A stretch of 64,000 nt of DNA from Pseudomonas nabeulensis (GTDB lineage Bacteria; Pseudomonadota; Gammaproteobacteria; Pseudomonadales; Pseudomonadaceae): contig NZ_QUZT01000001.1 of assembly GCF_004682045.1 (NCBI RefSeq), forward strand, positions 124,001 through 188,000, in the 5' to 3' direction. Below are positions 30,433 through 38,608 of this stretch, one piece after another (within the stretch, counting starts at the first letter, position 1; each line of letters opens with the position of its first letter). The position numbers were made by a program, and so were the translations under genes. The notes under the pieces were generated by a model, which saw nothing but the letters and a program-made list of their open reading frames with translations, searched no databases and was not told where the DNA came from.

Positions 30433-32475
30433 ATGCCTACATCGACCGCCCCGATTGCCCGCAAGGCCGAAGGCCAAGACCCTTACGCCTGGCTGCAAGA
30501 ACGTGACAGTGCAGAAGTGCTCGACTACCTCAAGGCCGAAAACGCCTGGCAGGAAGCCCAGTTGGCCGACCAGAAAGCCCTGCGTGAAAGCCTGTTCGAA
30601 GAGATCAAGGGCCGCATCCTCGAAACCGACCTGTCCCTGCCCTCGCCGTGGGGTCCGTACCTGTATTACACGCGTACCACCGCCGGCGACGAATACGCCC
30701 GTCACTACCGTTGCCGCCGCCCGGCCGATGACAGCAATCAGGTGGACGACAGCAGCGAAGAACTGCTGTTGGACCCAAACGCACTGGCCAATGGTGGCTT
30801 TTTCTCCCTCGGCGCGTTCAGCATCAGCCCCGACCACCAGCGCCTGGCCTACAGCCTCGATACCAGCGGTGAAGAGATCTACACCCTGTTCGTGAAGGAA
30901 TTGGCCACCGGCAAGGTCAGCGAACTGGAGTTCCAGGACTGCGACGGCAGCATGACCTGGGCCAATGACAGCCTGACCCTGTTCTTCGGCGAGCTGGACG
31001 ACACCCATCGCCCGCACAAGCTGTATCGCTATCGCCTGGATGGCACGGCGGCGCAGGAAGTGTTCCACGAGCCTGACGGACGTTTCTTCCTGCACTGCTA
31101 CCGTTCCAGCTCCGAGCGCCAGTTGCTGCTGGCGCTGGGCAGCAAGACCACCAGCGAAATCTGGGCCCTGGACGCCGAGCAGCCGCACCTGGACTTCACC
31201 TGCCTGGCACCCCGGGTCGAGGACCATGAATACGATGTCGACCATGGCCAACTGAATGGCGCCTGGACCTGGTTTATCCGCAGCAACCGCGATGGCATCA
31301 ACTACGCGCTGTTCGTGGCCACTGACATCGGCGACGTGCCAACCGAAGCCGAATGGCAAAACCTGATCCCCCACAGCGATGAGGTAATGCTCGACGGTGT
31401 CAGCCTGAACACCAGCGCCATGACCTTGAGCCTGCGCATCGGCGGCCTGCCGGTGATCGAAGTGCACCCACAGGGCCTGCCCGCCTATCGCGTGGAATTG
31501 CCCGACGCTGCCTACAGCCTCTACGTACAGAACAGCCTGGAGTTTGCCAGCGACAAAATCCGCCTGCGCTACGAAGCCCTGAACCGTCCGGCCCAAGTGC
31601 GCCAGCTGGAACTGGCCAGCGGCGCGCAGCAAGTACTCAAGGAAACCCCGGTGCTGGGCGTGTTCAACGCCGACGATTACGTCAGCCAGCGCCTGTGGGC
31701 CACCTCCGCCGATGGCACCCAGGTGCCCATCAGCCTGGTGGTCAAGCGCGACCAACTCGGCAAACCCACACCGCTTTACCTGTATGGCTACGGCGCCTAC
31801 GGTTCGAGCCTCGACCCGTGGTTCTCCCATGCGCGCCTGAGCCTGCTGGACCGGGGCGTGGCGTTCGCGATTGCCCACGTACGCGGCGGCGGCGAGCTGG
31901 GCGAGGCCTGGTACCGCAACGGCAAGCAGGAACACAAACAGAACACCTTCAGCGACTTTATCGCCTGCGCTGAACACTTGATCGCCGAGGGCCTGACCAC
32001 GTCCAAGCAACTGGTTATCAGCGGCGGCAGCGCCGGCGGCCTGTTGATTGGCGCGGTGCTCAACCAGCGTCCGGAACTGTTTCAGGCGGCGATTGCTGAA
32101 GTGCCGTTCGTCGACGTGCTCAACACCATGCTCGACCCGGAATTGCCGCTGACCATCACCGAATACGACGAGTGGGGCAACCCGCAAGAGCCCGAGGTGT
32201 ACGCGCGCATCAAGGCCTACGCGCCGTACGAAAACGTGCGCGCCCAGGCTTATCCGCACCTGCTGGTGATCGCCGGCTACAACGACAGCCGTGTGCAGTA
32301 CTGGGAAGCGGCCAAGTGGGTGGCCAAGTTGCGTGATACCAAGACCGACGACAACCTGCTGCTGCTCAAGACCGAACTGGGCGCCGGCCACGGTGGAATG
32401 AGCGGTCGTTACCAGGGATTACGTGACGTAGCCCTCGAATATGCATTTGTGTTCAAGGCGCTGGGGTTGATTTAG
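30433..32475 (+). CDS. ptrB: Oligopeptidase B (S9A prolyl oligopeptidase family)
   Basis: 680-residue cytosolic serine peptidase that cuts small peptides after Arg or Lys. An N-terminal seven-bladed propeller (about 80-400) limits substrate size. The C-terminal alpha/beta hydrolase domain has nucleophile Ser533 in ISGGSAGG, the YGYGAYGSSLDPWF substrate loop, VIAGYNDSRV near the Asp, and catalytic His in GAGHGGMSGR. GAGAGTGATCC precedes the ATG. A weak hairpin terminator follows. Confidence 0.95.
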   Translation: MPTSTAPIARKAEGQDPYAWLQERDSAEVLDYLKAENAWQEAQLADQKALRESLFEEIKGRILETDLSLPSPWGPYLYYTRTTAGDEYARHYRCRRPADDSNQVDDSSEELLLDPNALANGGFFSLGAFSISPDHQRLAYSLDTSGEEIYTLFVKELATGKVSELEFQDCDGSMTWANDSLTLFFGELDDTHRPHKLYRYRLDGTAAQEVFHEPDGRFFLHCYRSSSERQLLLALGSKTTSEIWALDAEQPHLDFTCLAPRVEDHEYDVDHGQLNGAWTWFIRSNRDGINYALFVATDIGDVPTEAEWQNLIPHSDEVMLDGVSLNTSAMTLSLRIGGLPVIEVHPQGLPAYRVELPDAAYSLYVQNSLEFASDKIRLRYEALNRPAQVRQLELASGAQQVLKETPVLGVFNADDYVSQRLWATSADGTQVPISLVVKRDQLGKPTPLYLYGYGAYGSSLDPWFSHARLSLLDRGVAFAIAHVRGGGELGEAWYRNGKQEHKQNTFSDFIACAEHLIAEGLTTSKQLVISGGSAGGLLIGAVLNQRPELFQAAIAEVPFVDVLNTMLDPELPLTITEYDEWGNPQEPEVYARIKAYAPYENVRAQAYPHLLVIAGYNDSRVQYWEAAKWVAKLRDTKTDDNLLLLKTELGAGHGGMSGRYQGLRDVALEYAFVFKALGLI

Positions 32476-32487
32476 GAACTTCGCGCG

Positions 32488-32513
32488 GCGGTCCTGTCTG
32501 AACACAGGACCGC
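32488..32513 (+). terminator. Weak hairpin after ptrB
   Basis: Perfect 10-bp stem GCGGTCCTGT/ACAGGACCGC with a 6-nt loop, but followed by TTACCTGTTTG, not a clean U-tract. It may attenuate rather than end transcription into the next gene. Confidence 0.45.
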
Positions 32514-32541
32514 TTACCTGTTTGATGGACCCAGACCTGTC

Positions 32542-33015
32542 ATGTCACAACCGACCCTGCTCAATAACGAAATTCGCGACATGCTGATGGACTGCGGCCT
32601 GTTCGATCCCTTGTTGCCCGAAGATTTCCACGTGGCCGCCGGCTACTTCAATATCAGCAGCATCGCCCGCGACGAGGTGATTTTCCTCGAGGGCGACGCC
32701 GGCACCTTTATGTGCATCATCCACAGCGGTCAGGTGGCGGTGCAGAAAACCAACCACGACGGCCAACGCCTGACCATCGCCACCCTGCGCAGTGGCCGGG
32801 CCTTTGGTGAAATGGCCGTGCTCGACGGAGAGCGGCGCTCGGCCAGTTGCGTGGCCGCCAGTGACTGCGTGCTGTTGAACCTGGGCAAGGACTCCCTGGA
32901 AAAGATGCTCAACGAAGCCCCGCGGGTGGCCGCGAAGATCATCCGCGCGATTGCCATTGCCCTGTCCAAGCGCCTGCGCATGGTTGACGGGCAACTGCTC
33001 TCGCAACAGTTTTAA
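32542..33015 (+). CDS. Cyclic-nucleotide-binding (Crp-fold) domain protein without DNA-binding domain
   Basis: 157 residues made almost entirely of one cNMP-binding beta-roll. The phosphate-binding cassette reads FGEMAVLDGERRSASC, with the Glu and Arg that bind the ribose and cyclic phosphate. There is no helix-turn-helix or kinase, so it is a sensor or regulatory subunit acting through a partner. It lies 66 bp after ptrB and may be cotranscribed. Its stop overlaps the convergent proline-rich gene by 4 bp. Confidence 0.88.
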   Translation: MSQPTLLNNEIRDMLMDCGLFDPLLPEDFHVAAGYFNISSIARDEVIFLEGDAGTFMCIIHSGQVAVQKTNHDGQRLTIATLRSGRAFGEMAVLDGERRSASCVAASDCVLLNLGKDSLEKMLNEAPRVAAKIIRAIAIALSKRLRMVDGQLLSQQF

Positions 33016-33290
33016 CCGCCGGGGGTCTTCGGCTTGCTGTCGTTTTGCAGCAGGCCGGGCACCGTCTGGTCCTTGGGTGGCGTGGGCAACACGATGGGCA
33101 CCAAGGGGGGCGAGCCGTTGGTTTTAGGCACCGCCGGCGGGGTGACTTGCGGGTAAAGCGTCGGTGTTGGCGTGCCCGGCGCACCGGGGGTTGGCGCGGG
33201 CGCGACCGGCACGGTTTGCACCTCTTGCGCCTGCGCTGCACCCAATGTGAGCGCGCCAAGCACAATGACCGTTAGAATGCTGCACTTCAT
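33012..33290 (-). CDS. Exported proline-rich small protein
   Basis: 92 residues. A clear Sec signal peptide (MKCSILTVIVLGALTLGAAQAQ) is followed by a low-complexity region with about a third Pro (APAPTPGAPGTPTPTLYP, SPPLVPIVLPTPPKD). Probably a periplasmic or envelope protein without a folded domain; no lipobox Cys is visible. GGAGCCATCG precedes the ATG at 33290. Convergent overlap of 4 bp with the cNMP-binding gene, divergent from the spermidine-synthase-like gene. Confidence 0.75.
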   Translation of the reverse strand: MKCSILTVIVLGALTLGAAQAQEVQTVPVAPAPTPGAPGTPTPTLYPQVTPPAVPKTNGSPPLVPIVLPTPPKDQTVPGLLQNDSKPKTPGG

Positions 33291-33368
33291 CGATGGCTCC
33301 ATGGCCTGACCGGAATGCCACAAGGCTACTCCCAACCGCGCAAGAATGCCCTTCCCAATGAGATTCCC

Positions 33369-34055
33369 ATGAAACGTTTCGTTCTGCTGGACACCACCCC
33401 GATCCCCGACAATGGCGGTGCCTTGTGCCTGTTCGAATACGGTGAAGACTTTGTCATCAAGATCCAGGGCGGTGACGGCGGCCAGTTGATGAACACGCGC
33501 ATGCACGGTTCCGAAGATGCGCTGGCGGAGATCCCCTGCCGCAAAGTGGCCGGGCGTGCAGATTCACGGGTCTTGATCGGCGGCCTGGGCATGGGGTTTA
33601 CCCTGGCGTCGGCGCTCAAGCATCTGGGCAAAAGCGCCGAAGTGGTCGTCGCCGAGTTGGTCCCCGGCGTTGTGGAATGGAACCGTGGCCCATTGGGAGA
33701 AAAGTCCGGCCGCCCACTGCTGGACCCACGCACGGTGATCCGCCAGGAAGACGTGGCCAAGGTGCTCCAGGCCGAACCCCAGGGGTTTGACGCGATCATG
33801 CTCGATGTGGACAACGGCCCCGAAGGCCTCACGCAAAAAGCCAACAGCTGGCTCTACTCCGCCGCTGGCCTGGCCGCCTGCGCCAAGGCCCTGCGCCCCA
33901 AGGGCGTACTGGCCGTGTGGTCGGCCAGTGCCGACAAGCTGTTCAGCGACAAACTGCGTAAAGCCGGTTTCAAGGCCGAAGAAGTGCAGGTGTTTGCCCA
34001 CGGCAACAAGGGCACGCGGCATACCATCTGGATTGCCGAGAAGCTCAAGGGCTGA
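33369..34055 (+). CDS. Spermidine synthase-like protein
   Basis: 228 residues. The Rossmann-type core shows VLIGGLGMGFTLASAL, DAIMLDVDNGPEG and a later LRPKGVLAVWSAS, as in polyamine aminopropyltransferase-like methyltransferase folds. The N-terminal beta-domain of true SpeE is short, so polyamine synthesis cannot be assumed. The start ATG at 33369 gives MKRFVLLDTTPIPDNG; an upstream in-frame start is less likely. A REPIN follows. Confidence 0.82.
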   Translation: MKRFVLLDTTPIPDNGGALCLFEYGEDFVIKIQGGDGGQLMNTRMHGSEDALAEIPCRKVAGRADSRVLIGGLGMGFTLASALKHLGKSAEVVVAELVPGVVEWNRGPLGEKSGRPLLDPRTVIRQEDVAKVLQAEPQGFDAIMLDVDNGPEGLTQKANSWLYSAAGLAACAKALRPKGVLAVWSASADKLFSDKLRKAGFKAEEVQVFAHGNKGTRHTIWIAEKLKG

Positions 34056-34083
34056 ACCACGCTTAACCAAGCACCAAATATCC

Positions 34084-34191
34084 AATGTGGGAGGGGCGGT
34101 GCGACGATTCGACTTGCCCCCGATGGCGGAGTGTCAGGCAACTTATCTGTAGCTGACACACTGCCATCGGGAGCAAGCCCCCTCCCACATT
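34084..34191. repeat. REPIN, insert-bearing subtype
   Basis: CGGTGCGACGATTCGA insertion in the left arm; the right arm has ATCGGGAGC instead of ATCGGGGGC. Between convergent genes. Confidence 0.94.
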
Positions 34192-34201
34192 TTTGATCGC
34201 G

Positions 34202-35122
34202 TTAATTTAAGGATTTACGGTACTCGATCACATACGGCACTTTCTTGTCGAAGGTCTTTTCCAGCTCATCGCGATCAAGCTGGGTAAACCCACCCAACTG
34301 CTGGGCCGTGAAGCCGCTGCCCCCCACCTGTGAACCCGGCGCCAGGCTGACCATGCGCTTGGCCACCGCTTCGATAGCGTCCTTGTAGCCACCCTTCTTG
34401 TTCAGGTTGAACGCCCCCAGGTCGATCTGGTTGCGCAGCCAATTGCCCCAATAGAACTCCAGAAACTCCGGCGCCACCGTGCCATCCTCCGGCTTGCCAT
34501 ACGCGGCCTTGCGGGTGAAATACACCAGGCTACGGAACGTATCGTCCTGCAAGTGCTTGAAGCCCAACTGCGCCGGCAGTTGCGCAGGCGGCAAGGTCTG
34601 GCCCTGGTTGTCCTTGAGCCAGACCTTGCGTGCTGCCTCCATGCGTTGCCAGAAGGTGGCGAGGTCCGGGCTATTGCTGAAGTCATCGGTGACCTTGACC
34701 CACATTTTCAACTGCGGGCCACCACCGGGCACCTCCCACAGGGTGGTGAAGCTGTGATGACCGTCGGTCAGGTACAACTGGCCTGCGGGGCCGACCACCA
34801 CGGTTTTCATGTCATCGGGATGGGTGCCCACCGGGTCTTTGCAGGTGAAGCTGGCGGGACGGTGCAGGTCGGCGTCCTTGGGCACCTTGTCGGCTTCGCC
34901 CTGGCCATTGGTCTCGCAGTATTCGTCGAAGAGCTTCGTCCGCTTATCGGCAAAGAGCCCGAGGTTGTAGTAGATCTGGTCAAACCCCACCACAGCCTGG
35001 GTGGGGTGCAGTCGTTCGAGGGCCACCTCGATCACTTGCCCGGGTTGAGGCGTAGACAATGCCTGGGCCTGGGCGGTGATGACACACAGCAATAACGCAA
35101 CAATCCATGAATGCAGACGCAT
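34202..35122 (-). CDS. Exported ParB/Srx-fold protein (ParBc_2-like)
   Basis: 306 residues with a signal peptide (MRLHSWIVALLLCVITAQAQA). The mature part opens IEVALERLHPTQAVVGFDQIYY and contains YLTDGHHSFTTLWE (residues 117-130), the ParB/Srx-type core (LxDGHHR-like). A long C-terminal domain follows with no known motif. Pfam describes such proteins as putative ParB-like nucleases, but an exported one cannot act in chromosome partition. The reading frame runs on upstream over the HNH gene; that extension is antisense and rejected. Confidence 0.82.
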   Translation of the reverse strand: MRLHSWIVALLLCVITAQAQALSTPQPGQVIEVALERLHPTQAVVGFDQIYYNLGLFADKRTKLFDEYCETNGQGEADKVPKDADLHRPASFTCKDPVGTHPDDMKTVVVGPAGQLYLTDGHHSFTTLWEVPGGGPQLKMWVKVTDDFSNSPDLATFWQRMEAARKVWLKDNQGQTLPPAQLPAQLGFKHLQDDTFRSLVYFTRKAAYGKPEDGTVAPEFLEFYWGNWLRNQIDLGAFNLNKKGGYKDAIEAVAKRMVSLAPGSQVGGSGFTAQQLGGFTQLDRDELEKTFDKKVPYVIEYRKSLN

Positions 35123-35193
35123 AAGTTTCAAATCCCTATAGGTAAAGTCTAGAATCAAGCCTATCCGTGAACCGCACATAGCCAGGAGCCATG

Positions 35194-35568
35194 ATGAGCT
35201 CGACCAACCCGCCCTCCCACACCGCCAAGCTGGACCGCATCCTTGCCGATGCCCAGCGCGACCGGGAAATGGGCTACCGCGACAAAGCCTTGAAGATGTA
35301 CCCCCACGTGTGCGGCCGCTGCGCCCGCGAGTTCTCCGGCAAACGCCTGAGTGAACTGACCGTACACCACCGAAACCACAATCATGATGACAACCCGCAG
35401 GACGGCTCCAACTGGGAACTGCTGTGCCTGTATTGCCATGACAATGAACATTCGCGGTATACCGACCAGCAGTATTTCGGCGACGGTTCCACCAGCAGCC
35501 CGACGATTGCCAAGGCCACGCATAACCCGTTTGCGGCGTTGGCGGGGTTGATGAAGAAGGGCGACTGA
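35194..35568 (+). CDS. yajD: YajD family HNH nuclease
   Basis: 124 residues. Zinc-type Cys pairs CGRCAREF and CLYCHD surround the HNH core LTVHHRNHNHDDNPQDGSNWELL, the expected betabeta-alpha metal nuclease. YajD-like proteins are conserved but not functionally understood. The ATG at 35194 is preferred over the one at 35191 because AGGAG then sits 5 nt away. Divergent from the exported ParB-like gene. Confidence 0.9.
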   Translation: MSSTNPPSHTAKLDRILADAQRDREMGYRDKALKMYPHVCGRCAREFSGKRLSELTVHHRNHNHDDNPQDGSNWELLCLYCHDNEHSRYTDQQYFGDGSTSSPTIAKATHNPFAALAGLMKKGD

Positions 35569-35594
35569 AGATCTTTGTTGGCTGTACCGGCCTC

Positions 35595-35674
35595 ATCGGG
35601 GGCAAGCCCCCTCCCACACTGACCGAGTTCCAATGCTGGAATGCAGTCAAAGTGGGAGGGGGCTTGCCCCCGAT
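35595..35674. repeat. Two REP units in reversed (outward) order
   Basis: ATCGGGGGCAAGCCCCCTCCCAC is followed after about 32 bp by GTGGGAGGGGGCTTGCCCCCGAT. This is the opposite of all other pairs in the window, where GTGGGAG comes first. It lies between tandem + strand genes. Confidence 0.93.
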
Positions 35675-35744
35675 AGCTTTAGCCCAAGCAATACATCATC
35701 TCCTGGCCGTATAATCGCCGTTTTCCTTCAAGGCACCCTTCCCC

Positions 35745-36212
35745 GTGGGCAATAAACGCTACAGCTGCATCGGTCTGTATAACCCCAAATCCCCCGAAAA
35801 CGTTGGTTCGGTCATGCGTGCCGCCGGCTGCTACGGCGTGGCCTCGGTGTTTTACACCGGCGTGCGTTACGAGCGTGCGCGGGATTTCATCACCGACACC
35901 AAGAAGGTCCACCACGACATTCCGCTGATCGGCATCGATGACCTGAAAAAGATTCTGCCGCTGGGCTGTATTCCCGTCGCCGTGGAGTTGGTGGAAGGCG
36001 CTCGCCCGCTGCCCGAGTACACCCACCCGGACCGTGCGCTGTACATCTTCGGCCCCGAAGACGGTTCCCTCGATAAAGAAATCCGCGAGTGGTGTGAAGA
36101 CGTGGTGTACATCCCGACCACCGGTTGCATGAACCTCGCGGCCACGGTCAACGTGGTGCTTTATGACCGCCTGGCCAAAGGCAACAACACCCGTTCGGGC
36201 CCCAAGTACTGA
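35745..36212 (+). CDS. TrmH/SpoU family RNA 2'-O-methyltransferase
   Basis: 155-residue SPOUT methyltransferase consisting of the knotted catalytic domain only, similar in size to TrmL. Motif 1 is SPENVGSVMRAAGCYG with the catalytic Arg. Motif 2 is ALYIFGPEDGSLDKEI and motif 3 is CMNLAATVNVVLYDRLA, the SAM-binding knot. Likely acts as a dimer on tRNA; whether it is TrmL itself or another tRNA/rRNA enzyme is not settled. GTG start at 35745. Confidence 0.88.
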   Translation: MGNKRYSCIGLYNPKSPENVGSVMRAAGCYGVASVFYTGVRYERARDFITDTKKVHHDIPLIGIDDLKKILPLGCIPVAVELVEGARPLPEYTHPDRALYIFGPEDGSLDKEIREWCEDVVYIPTTGCMNLAATVNVVLYDRLAKGNNTRSGPKY

Positions 36213-36280
36213 TTTTTCGGGAACATCCGGCGCGTGCGCGCAGTCAGCTACTTATCACTTGCCCTTGTTGGAGACAGATC

Positions 36281-36622
36281 ATGAGCGACAGCAAAACCTT
36301 GCGACCTATCATCGAACACACTCCGTTCGAAACCCAACCGACACAAAACGTGCACGGCTGGGAGCGTATCGGCTCAGTGGCCGGTGGCGTGATGATGGTG
36401 GGCAAAGGCCTGCGCCGTGGCGGGATTTTCGGCTTGATCCAGGTGGCGATTGGCGGCGTGGCGCTGGCTCGCGGGTTTACCGGGCATAGCTCGCTCAAGG
36501 ACAAGCTGGAGCAAGGGCGTCAGGAGATGAATACCGTGCGTACGAAAATTGAGCGGGCGGGTGCGGAGCTTAAGAATTTGAAGACCAAGGCCGAAGTGGC
36601 GGCTGAGAAAACCACTGGCTAA
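36281..36622 (+). CDS. DUF2892 (YgaP membrane domain) protein
   Basis: 113 residues. After a polar N-terminus, VHGWERIGSVAGGVMMVGKGLRRGGIFGLIQVAIGGVALARG forms a two-helix membrane hairpin of the DUF2892/YgaP type. The C-terminal half is a charged, heptad-like helix (SLKDKLEQGRQEMNTVRTKIERAGAEL) likely to be a coiled coil. Probably a small inner-membrane protein. GGAGACAGATC precedes the ATG. Confidence 0.82.
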   Translation: MSDSKTLRPIIEHTPFETQPTQNVHGWERIGSVAGGVMMVGKGLRRGGIFGLIQVAIGGVALARGFTGHSSLKDKLEQGRQEMNTVRTKIERAGAELKNLKTKAEVAAEKTTG

Positions 36623-36650
36623 CCGCGATCTCCTAGGTATCGGAGATCTA

Positions 36651-36741
36651 AATGTGGGAGGGGCGGTGCGACGATTCGACTTGCCCCCGATGGCAGTGTG
36701 TCAGTCACCACCGCTATCGGGGGCGAGCCCCCTCCCACATT
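36651..36741. repeat. REPIN, insert-bearing subtype, shortened centre
   Basis: CGGTGCGACGATTCGA insertion in the left arm, right arm GGGGGCGAGCCCCC, and a centre about 17 bp shorter than in the other copies of this subtype. A separate GATCTCC/GGAGATC hairpin lies just before it at 36628-36649. Between convergent genes. Confidence 0.93.
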
Positions 36742-36765
36742 ATTAACCCTGCACAAGGCTGGGGA

Positions 36766-37986
36766 TTAGTGCAATAACTTGCTGTCGAGCACTACCGATG
36801 GTTCACCGAGAATGCTCTCGGCCAGCTTCACGAATTCCGCCGTGGTAATGCTGTTCGCCCGCATCACCGCCTGCGCCAGGTCATCCAGCGAGCGCTTGTT
36901 GTGGGTCTTCACCCGAATCTCGCGATCCAACTCCTGCAACACCACCACCGCCCGTGACACCGTGGCGCCGGTGACGTGTTCGCCACGCAGGCTGGTCACG
37001 GCTTTGCCTTCCTTGGTCAATCGCGCCTGGATCGCCTGATAGCGCTCATCGGTAATGCCACCGGCACGCCGCACCAGTTCGATGGCGTAATACTCCGCCA
37101 TGCCTTCGCTGATCCAGTCACTGGTGTCGTGATCGCTAAAGCGCCCAATCGTCTGCACCACTTCGCGAATCAACGGGCTGCTGCCGTTTTCGCTGATCAG
37201 TGGCGTGCGGCTGCTGAGGTAGATCGAGTCGCGCGAGGCGAAGGCGCCACGGCGCATCGGGTCGCTGGCGCCCACTATCAGTAATTTGGCCGGATGCCGG
37301 GGGAACGCCGCTTCCACCTGGGGCCAGACGAAGGTCAGCAACGTCAGCACATCCATGCGGCGCATCGCCTGGCCCTTGGGTGAGGCCACGGTGACTTCGG
37401 TCTCGCCCAGGCGCACGCGGCGGCTGCCGAGGCTACCGGCGAGCATCCAGCCGGTCGGGCGGTCGAACAGACGGGACACGTTGTCGATACGGAACTTGTT
37501 CTTGCCGATGCGTGGCCAGGCGGTTTCGATGCTTTTCCAGCCGGCGGGCAATTCGACGATCAGCCGCGAGACCAATTCGACGCCGTCTTGCTGGTCGAGC
37601 CGTGCCGGTGGCACCAGGTCTTCGCCGCGAAACAGCGCCCAGCTTGGCGTCATGCGGGCTTCATAGACACCGGGTTTGCGTGCATGGGTGAGGCGTACGC
37701 GGTAGGTCAGGCTGGCCTTGCTCGCGCCGGGTTGCCACACGCCACGGCTGCCAGTGACTTTCCATTGGCCATCGGCCTTGAAATCACTGTAGGTGCCATC
37801 GCGGCCCAGGGCGAAATCCAGGCTGCGTACCGCCGAGCCTTGGGACAGGCTGACGCGCACCTCGGCCTGATCGCTCTGGGGCAGCAGCTTGACGTGATAA
37901 TCCAGGTCGACTTTCTTCGCGCACCACGCGGGCGTGCTCAATGCCAACAGCACCAGGCTTGCTGCCAGCCGGGTTCCCCCCCTCAT
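36766..37986 (-). CDS. Exported peptidase-like protein, metal motif degenerate
   Basis: 406 residues with signal peptide (MRGGTRLAASLVLLALSTPAWCA). An N-terminal beta-rich domain (about 25-190) is followed by a helical domain resembling M1/M61 gluzincin peptidases: DWISEGMAEYYA matches the conserved NEG-x-A-x-Y-type helix. The preceding helix that should carry HExxH reads REVVQ, so both His ligands are missing and catalysis by the usual mechanism is unlikely. GAGGAG 5 nt before the ATG fixes the start. It lies 16 bp after ycgN and is probably cotranscribed. Confidence 0.75.
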   Translation of the reverse strand: MRGGTRLAASLVLLALSTPAWCAKKVDLDYHVKLLPQSDQAEVRVSLSQGSAVRSLDFALGRDGTYSDFKADGQWKVTGSRGVWQPGASKASLTYRVRLTHARKPGVYEARMTPSWALFRGEDLVPPARLDQQDGVELVSRLIVELPAGWKSIETAWPRIGKNKFRIDNVSRLFDRPTGWMLAGSLGSRRVRLGETEVTVASPKGQAMRRMDVLTLLTFVWPQVEAAFPRHPAKLLIVGASDPMRRGAFASRDSIYLSSRTPLISENGSSPLIREVVQTIGRFSDHDTSDWISEGMAEYYAIELVRRAGGITDERYQAIQARLTKEGKAVTSLRGEHVTGATVSRAVVVLQELDREIRVKTHNKRSLDDLAQAVMRANSITTAEFVKLAESILGEPSVVLDSKLLH

Positions 37987-38002
37987 ACACACTCCTCAGG
38001 TA

Positions 38003-38452
38003 TCAGCCTGCGCGGAAAATCAGATAATCCTCCCAGTCGTCTTCGGGCACGCTGCCTTCGCTGAGCATGCGCCCGGACTGGGAAATGCGTTCGTGGTGCA
38101 CAGCGTCACGGTCGCCGCAAACCAGGTGGTGCCACAGGGGCAAGTCCTTGCGCTCACTGACCAGGCGGTAGCCGCAGGTCGGCGGCAGCCATTTGAACTG
38201 GTCGGCCTGGCCTGGGGTGAGCTGGATGCAGTCGGGCACCGAGGCGCGACGGTTGGGGTAATCCGTGCACTGACAGGTTTTCAGGTCGAGCAACTTACAG
38301 GCGATGCGCGTGTAATAGACGCTGTTGTCCTCTTCGTCCTCAAGCTTTTGCAGGCAGCACAGGCCACAGCCGTCGCACAACGATTCCCACTCCTCCTGGT
38401 CGAGGTGTTCAAGGGTTTTACGTATCCAGAAAGGTTCGACTTTGGCGGCCAT
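38003..38452 (-). CDS. YcgN family cysteine cluster protein
   Basis: 149 residues, UPF0260. [14 protein letters not shown] near residue 27 and [14 protein letters not shown] near 52 are the family Cys-rich signature, expected to bind zinc or iron-sulfur. Cytoplasmic; no signal. First gene of a two-gene operon with the degenerate peptidase, divergent from the nitroreductase gene. Confidence 0.9.
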   Translation of the reverse strand: MAAKVEPFWIRKTLEHLDQEEWESLCDGCGLCCLQKLEDEEDNSVYYTRIACKLLDLKTCQCTDYPNRRASVPDCIQLTPGQADQFKWLPPTCGYRLVSERKDLPLWHHLVCGDRDAVHHERISQSGRMLSEGSVPEDDWEDYLIFRAG

Positions 38453-38608
38453 AGCTCTACATCAGTATCGGTAGGTGAAAAGGCCGCCAGTCTAGTGCCC
38501 CAGCCTCGTGGAACCAAGCGCTTACGACTGGCGGTGTAACAACACTTGTCAGTCTAGCGGGCGCGCAGTAGCTTTGAACGCCGAATTGACCCTCAGGAAC
38601 CGCTGCCC

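Noticed and set aside
29878..32391. 837-codon minus-strand open frame across ptrB
   Set aside because: Only the last 151 codons form a real membrane protein; the rest is the antisense reading of the well-supported ptrB gene, which has intact catalytic motifs.
35123..35650. Upstream extension of the exported ParB-like gene
   Set aside because: It would cover the HNH gene on the other strand and bury the signal peptide.
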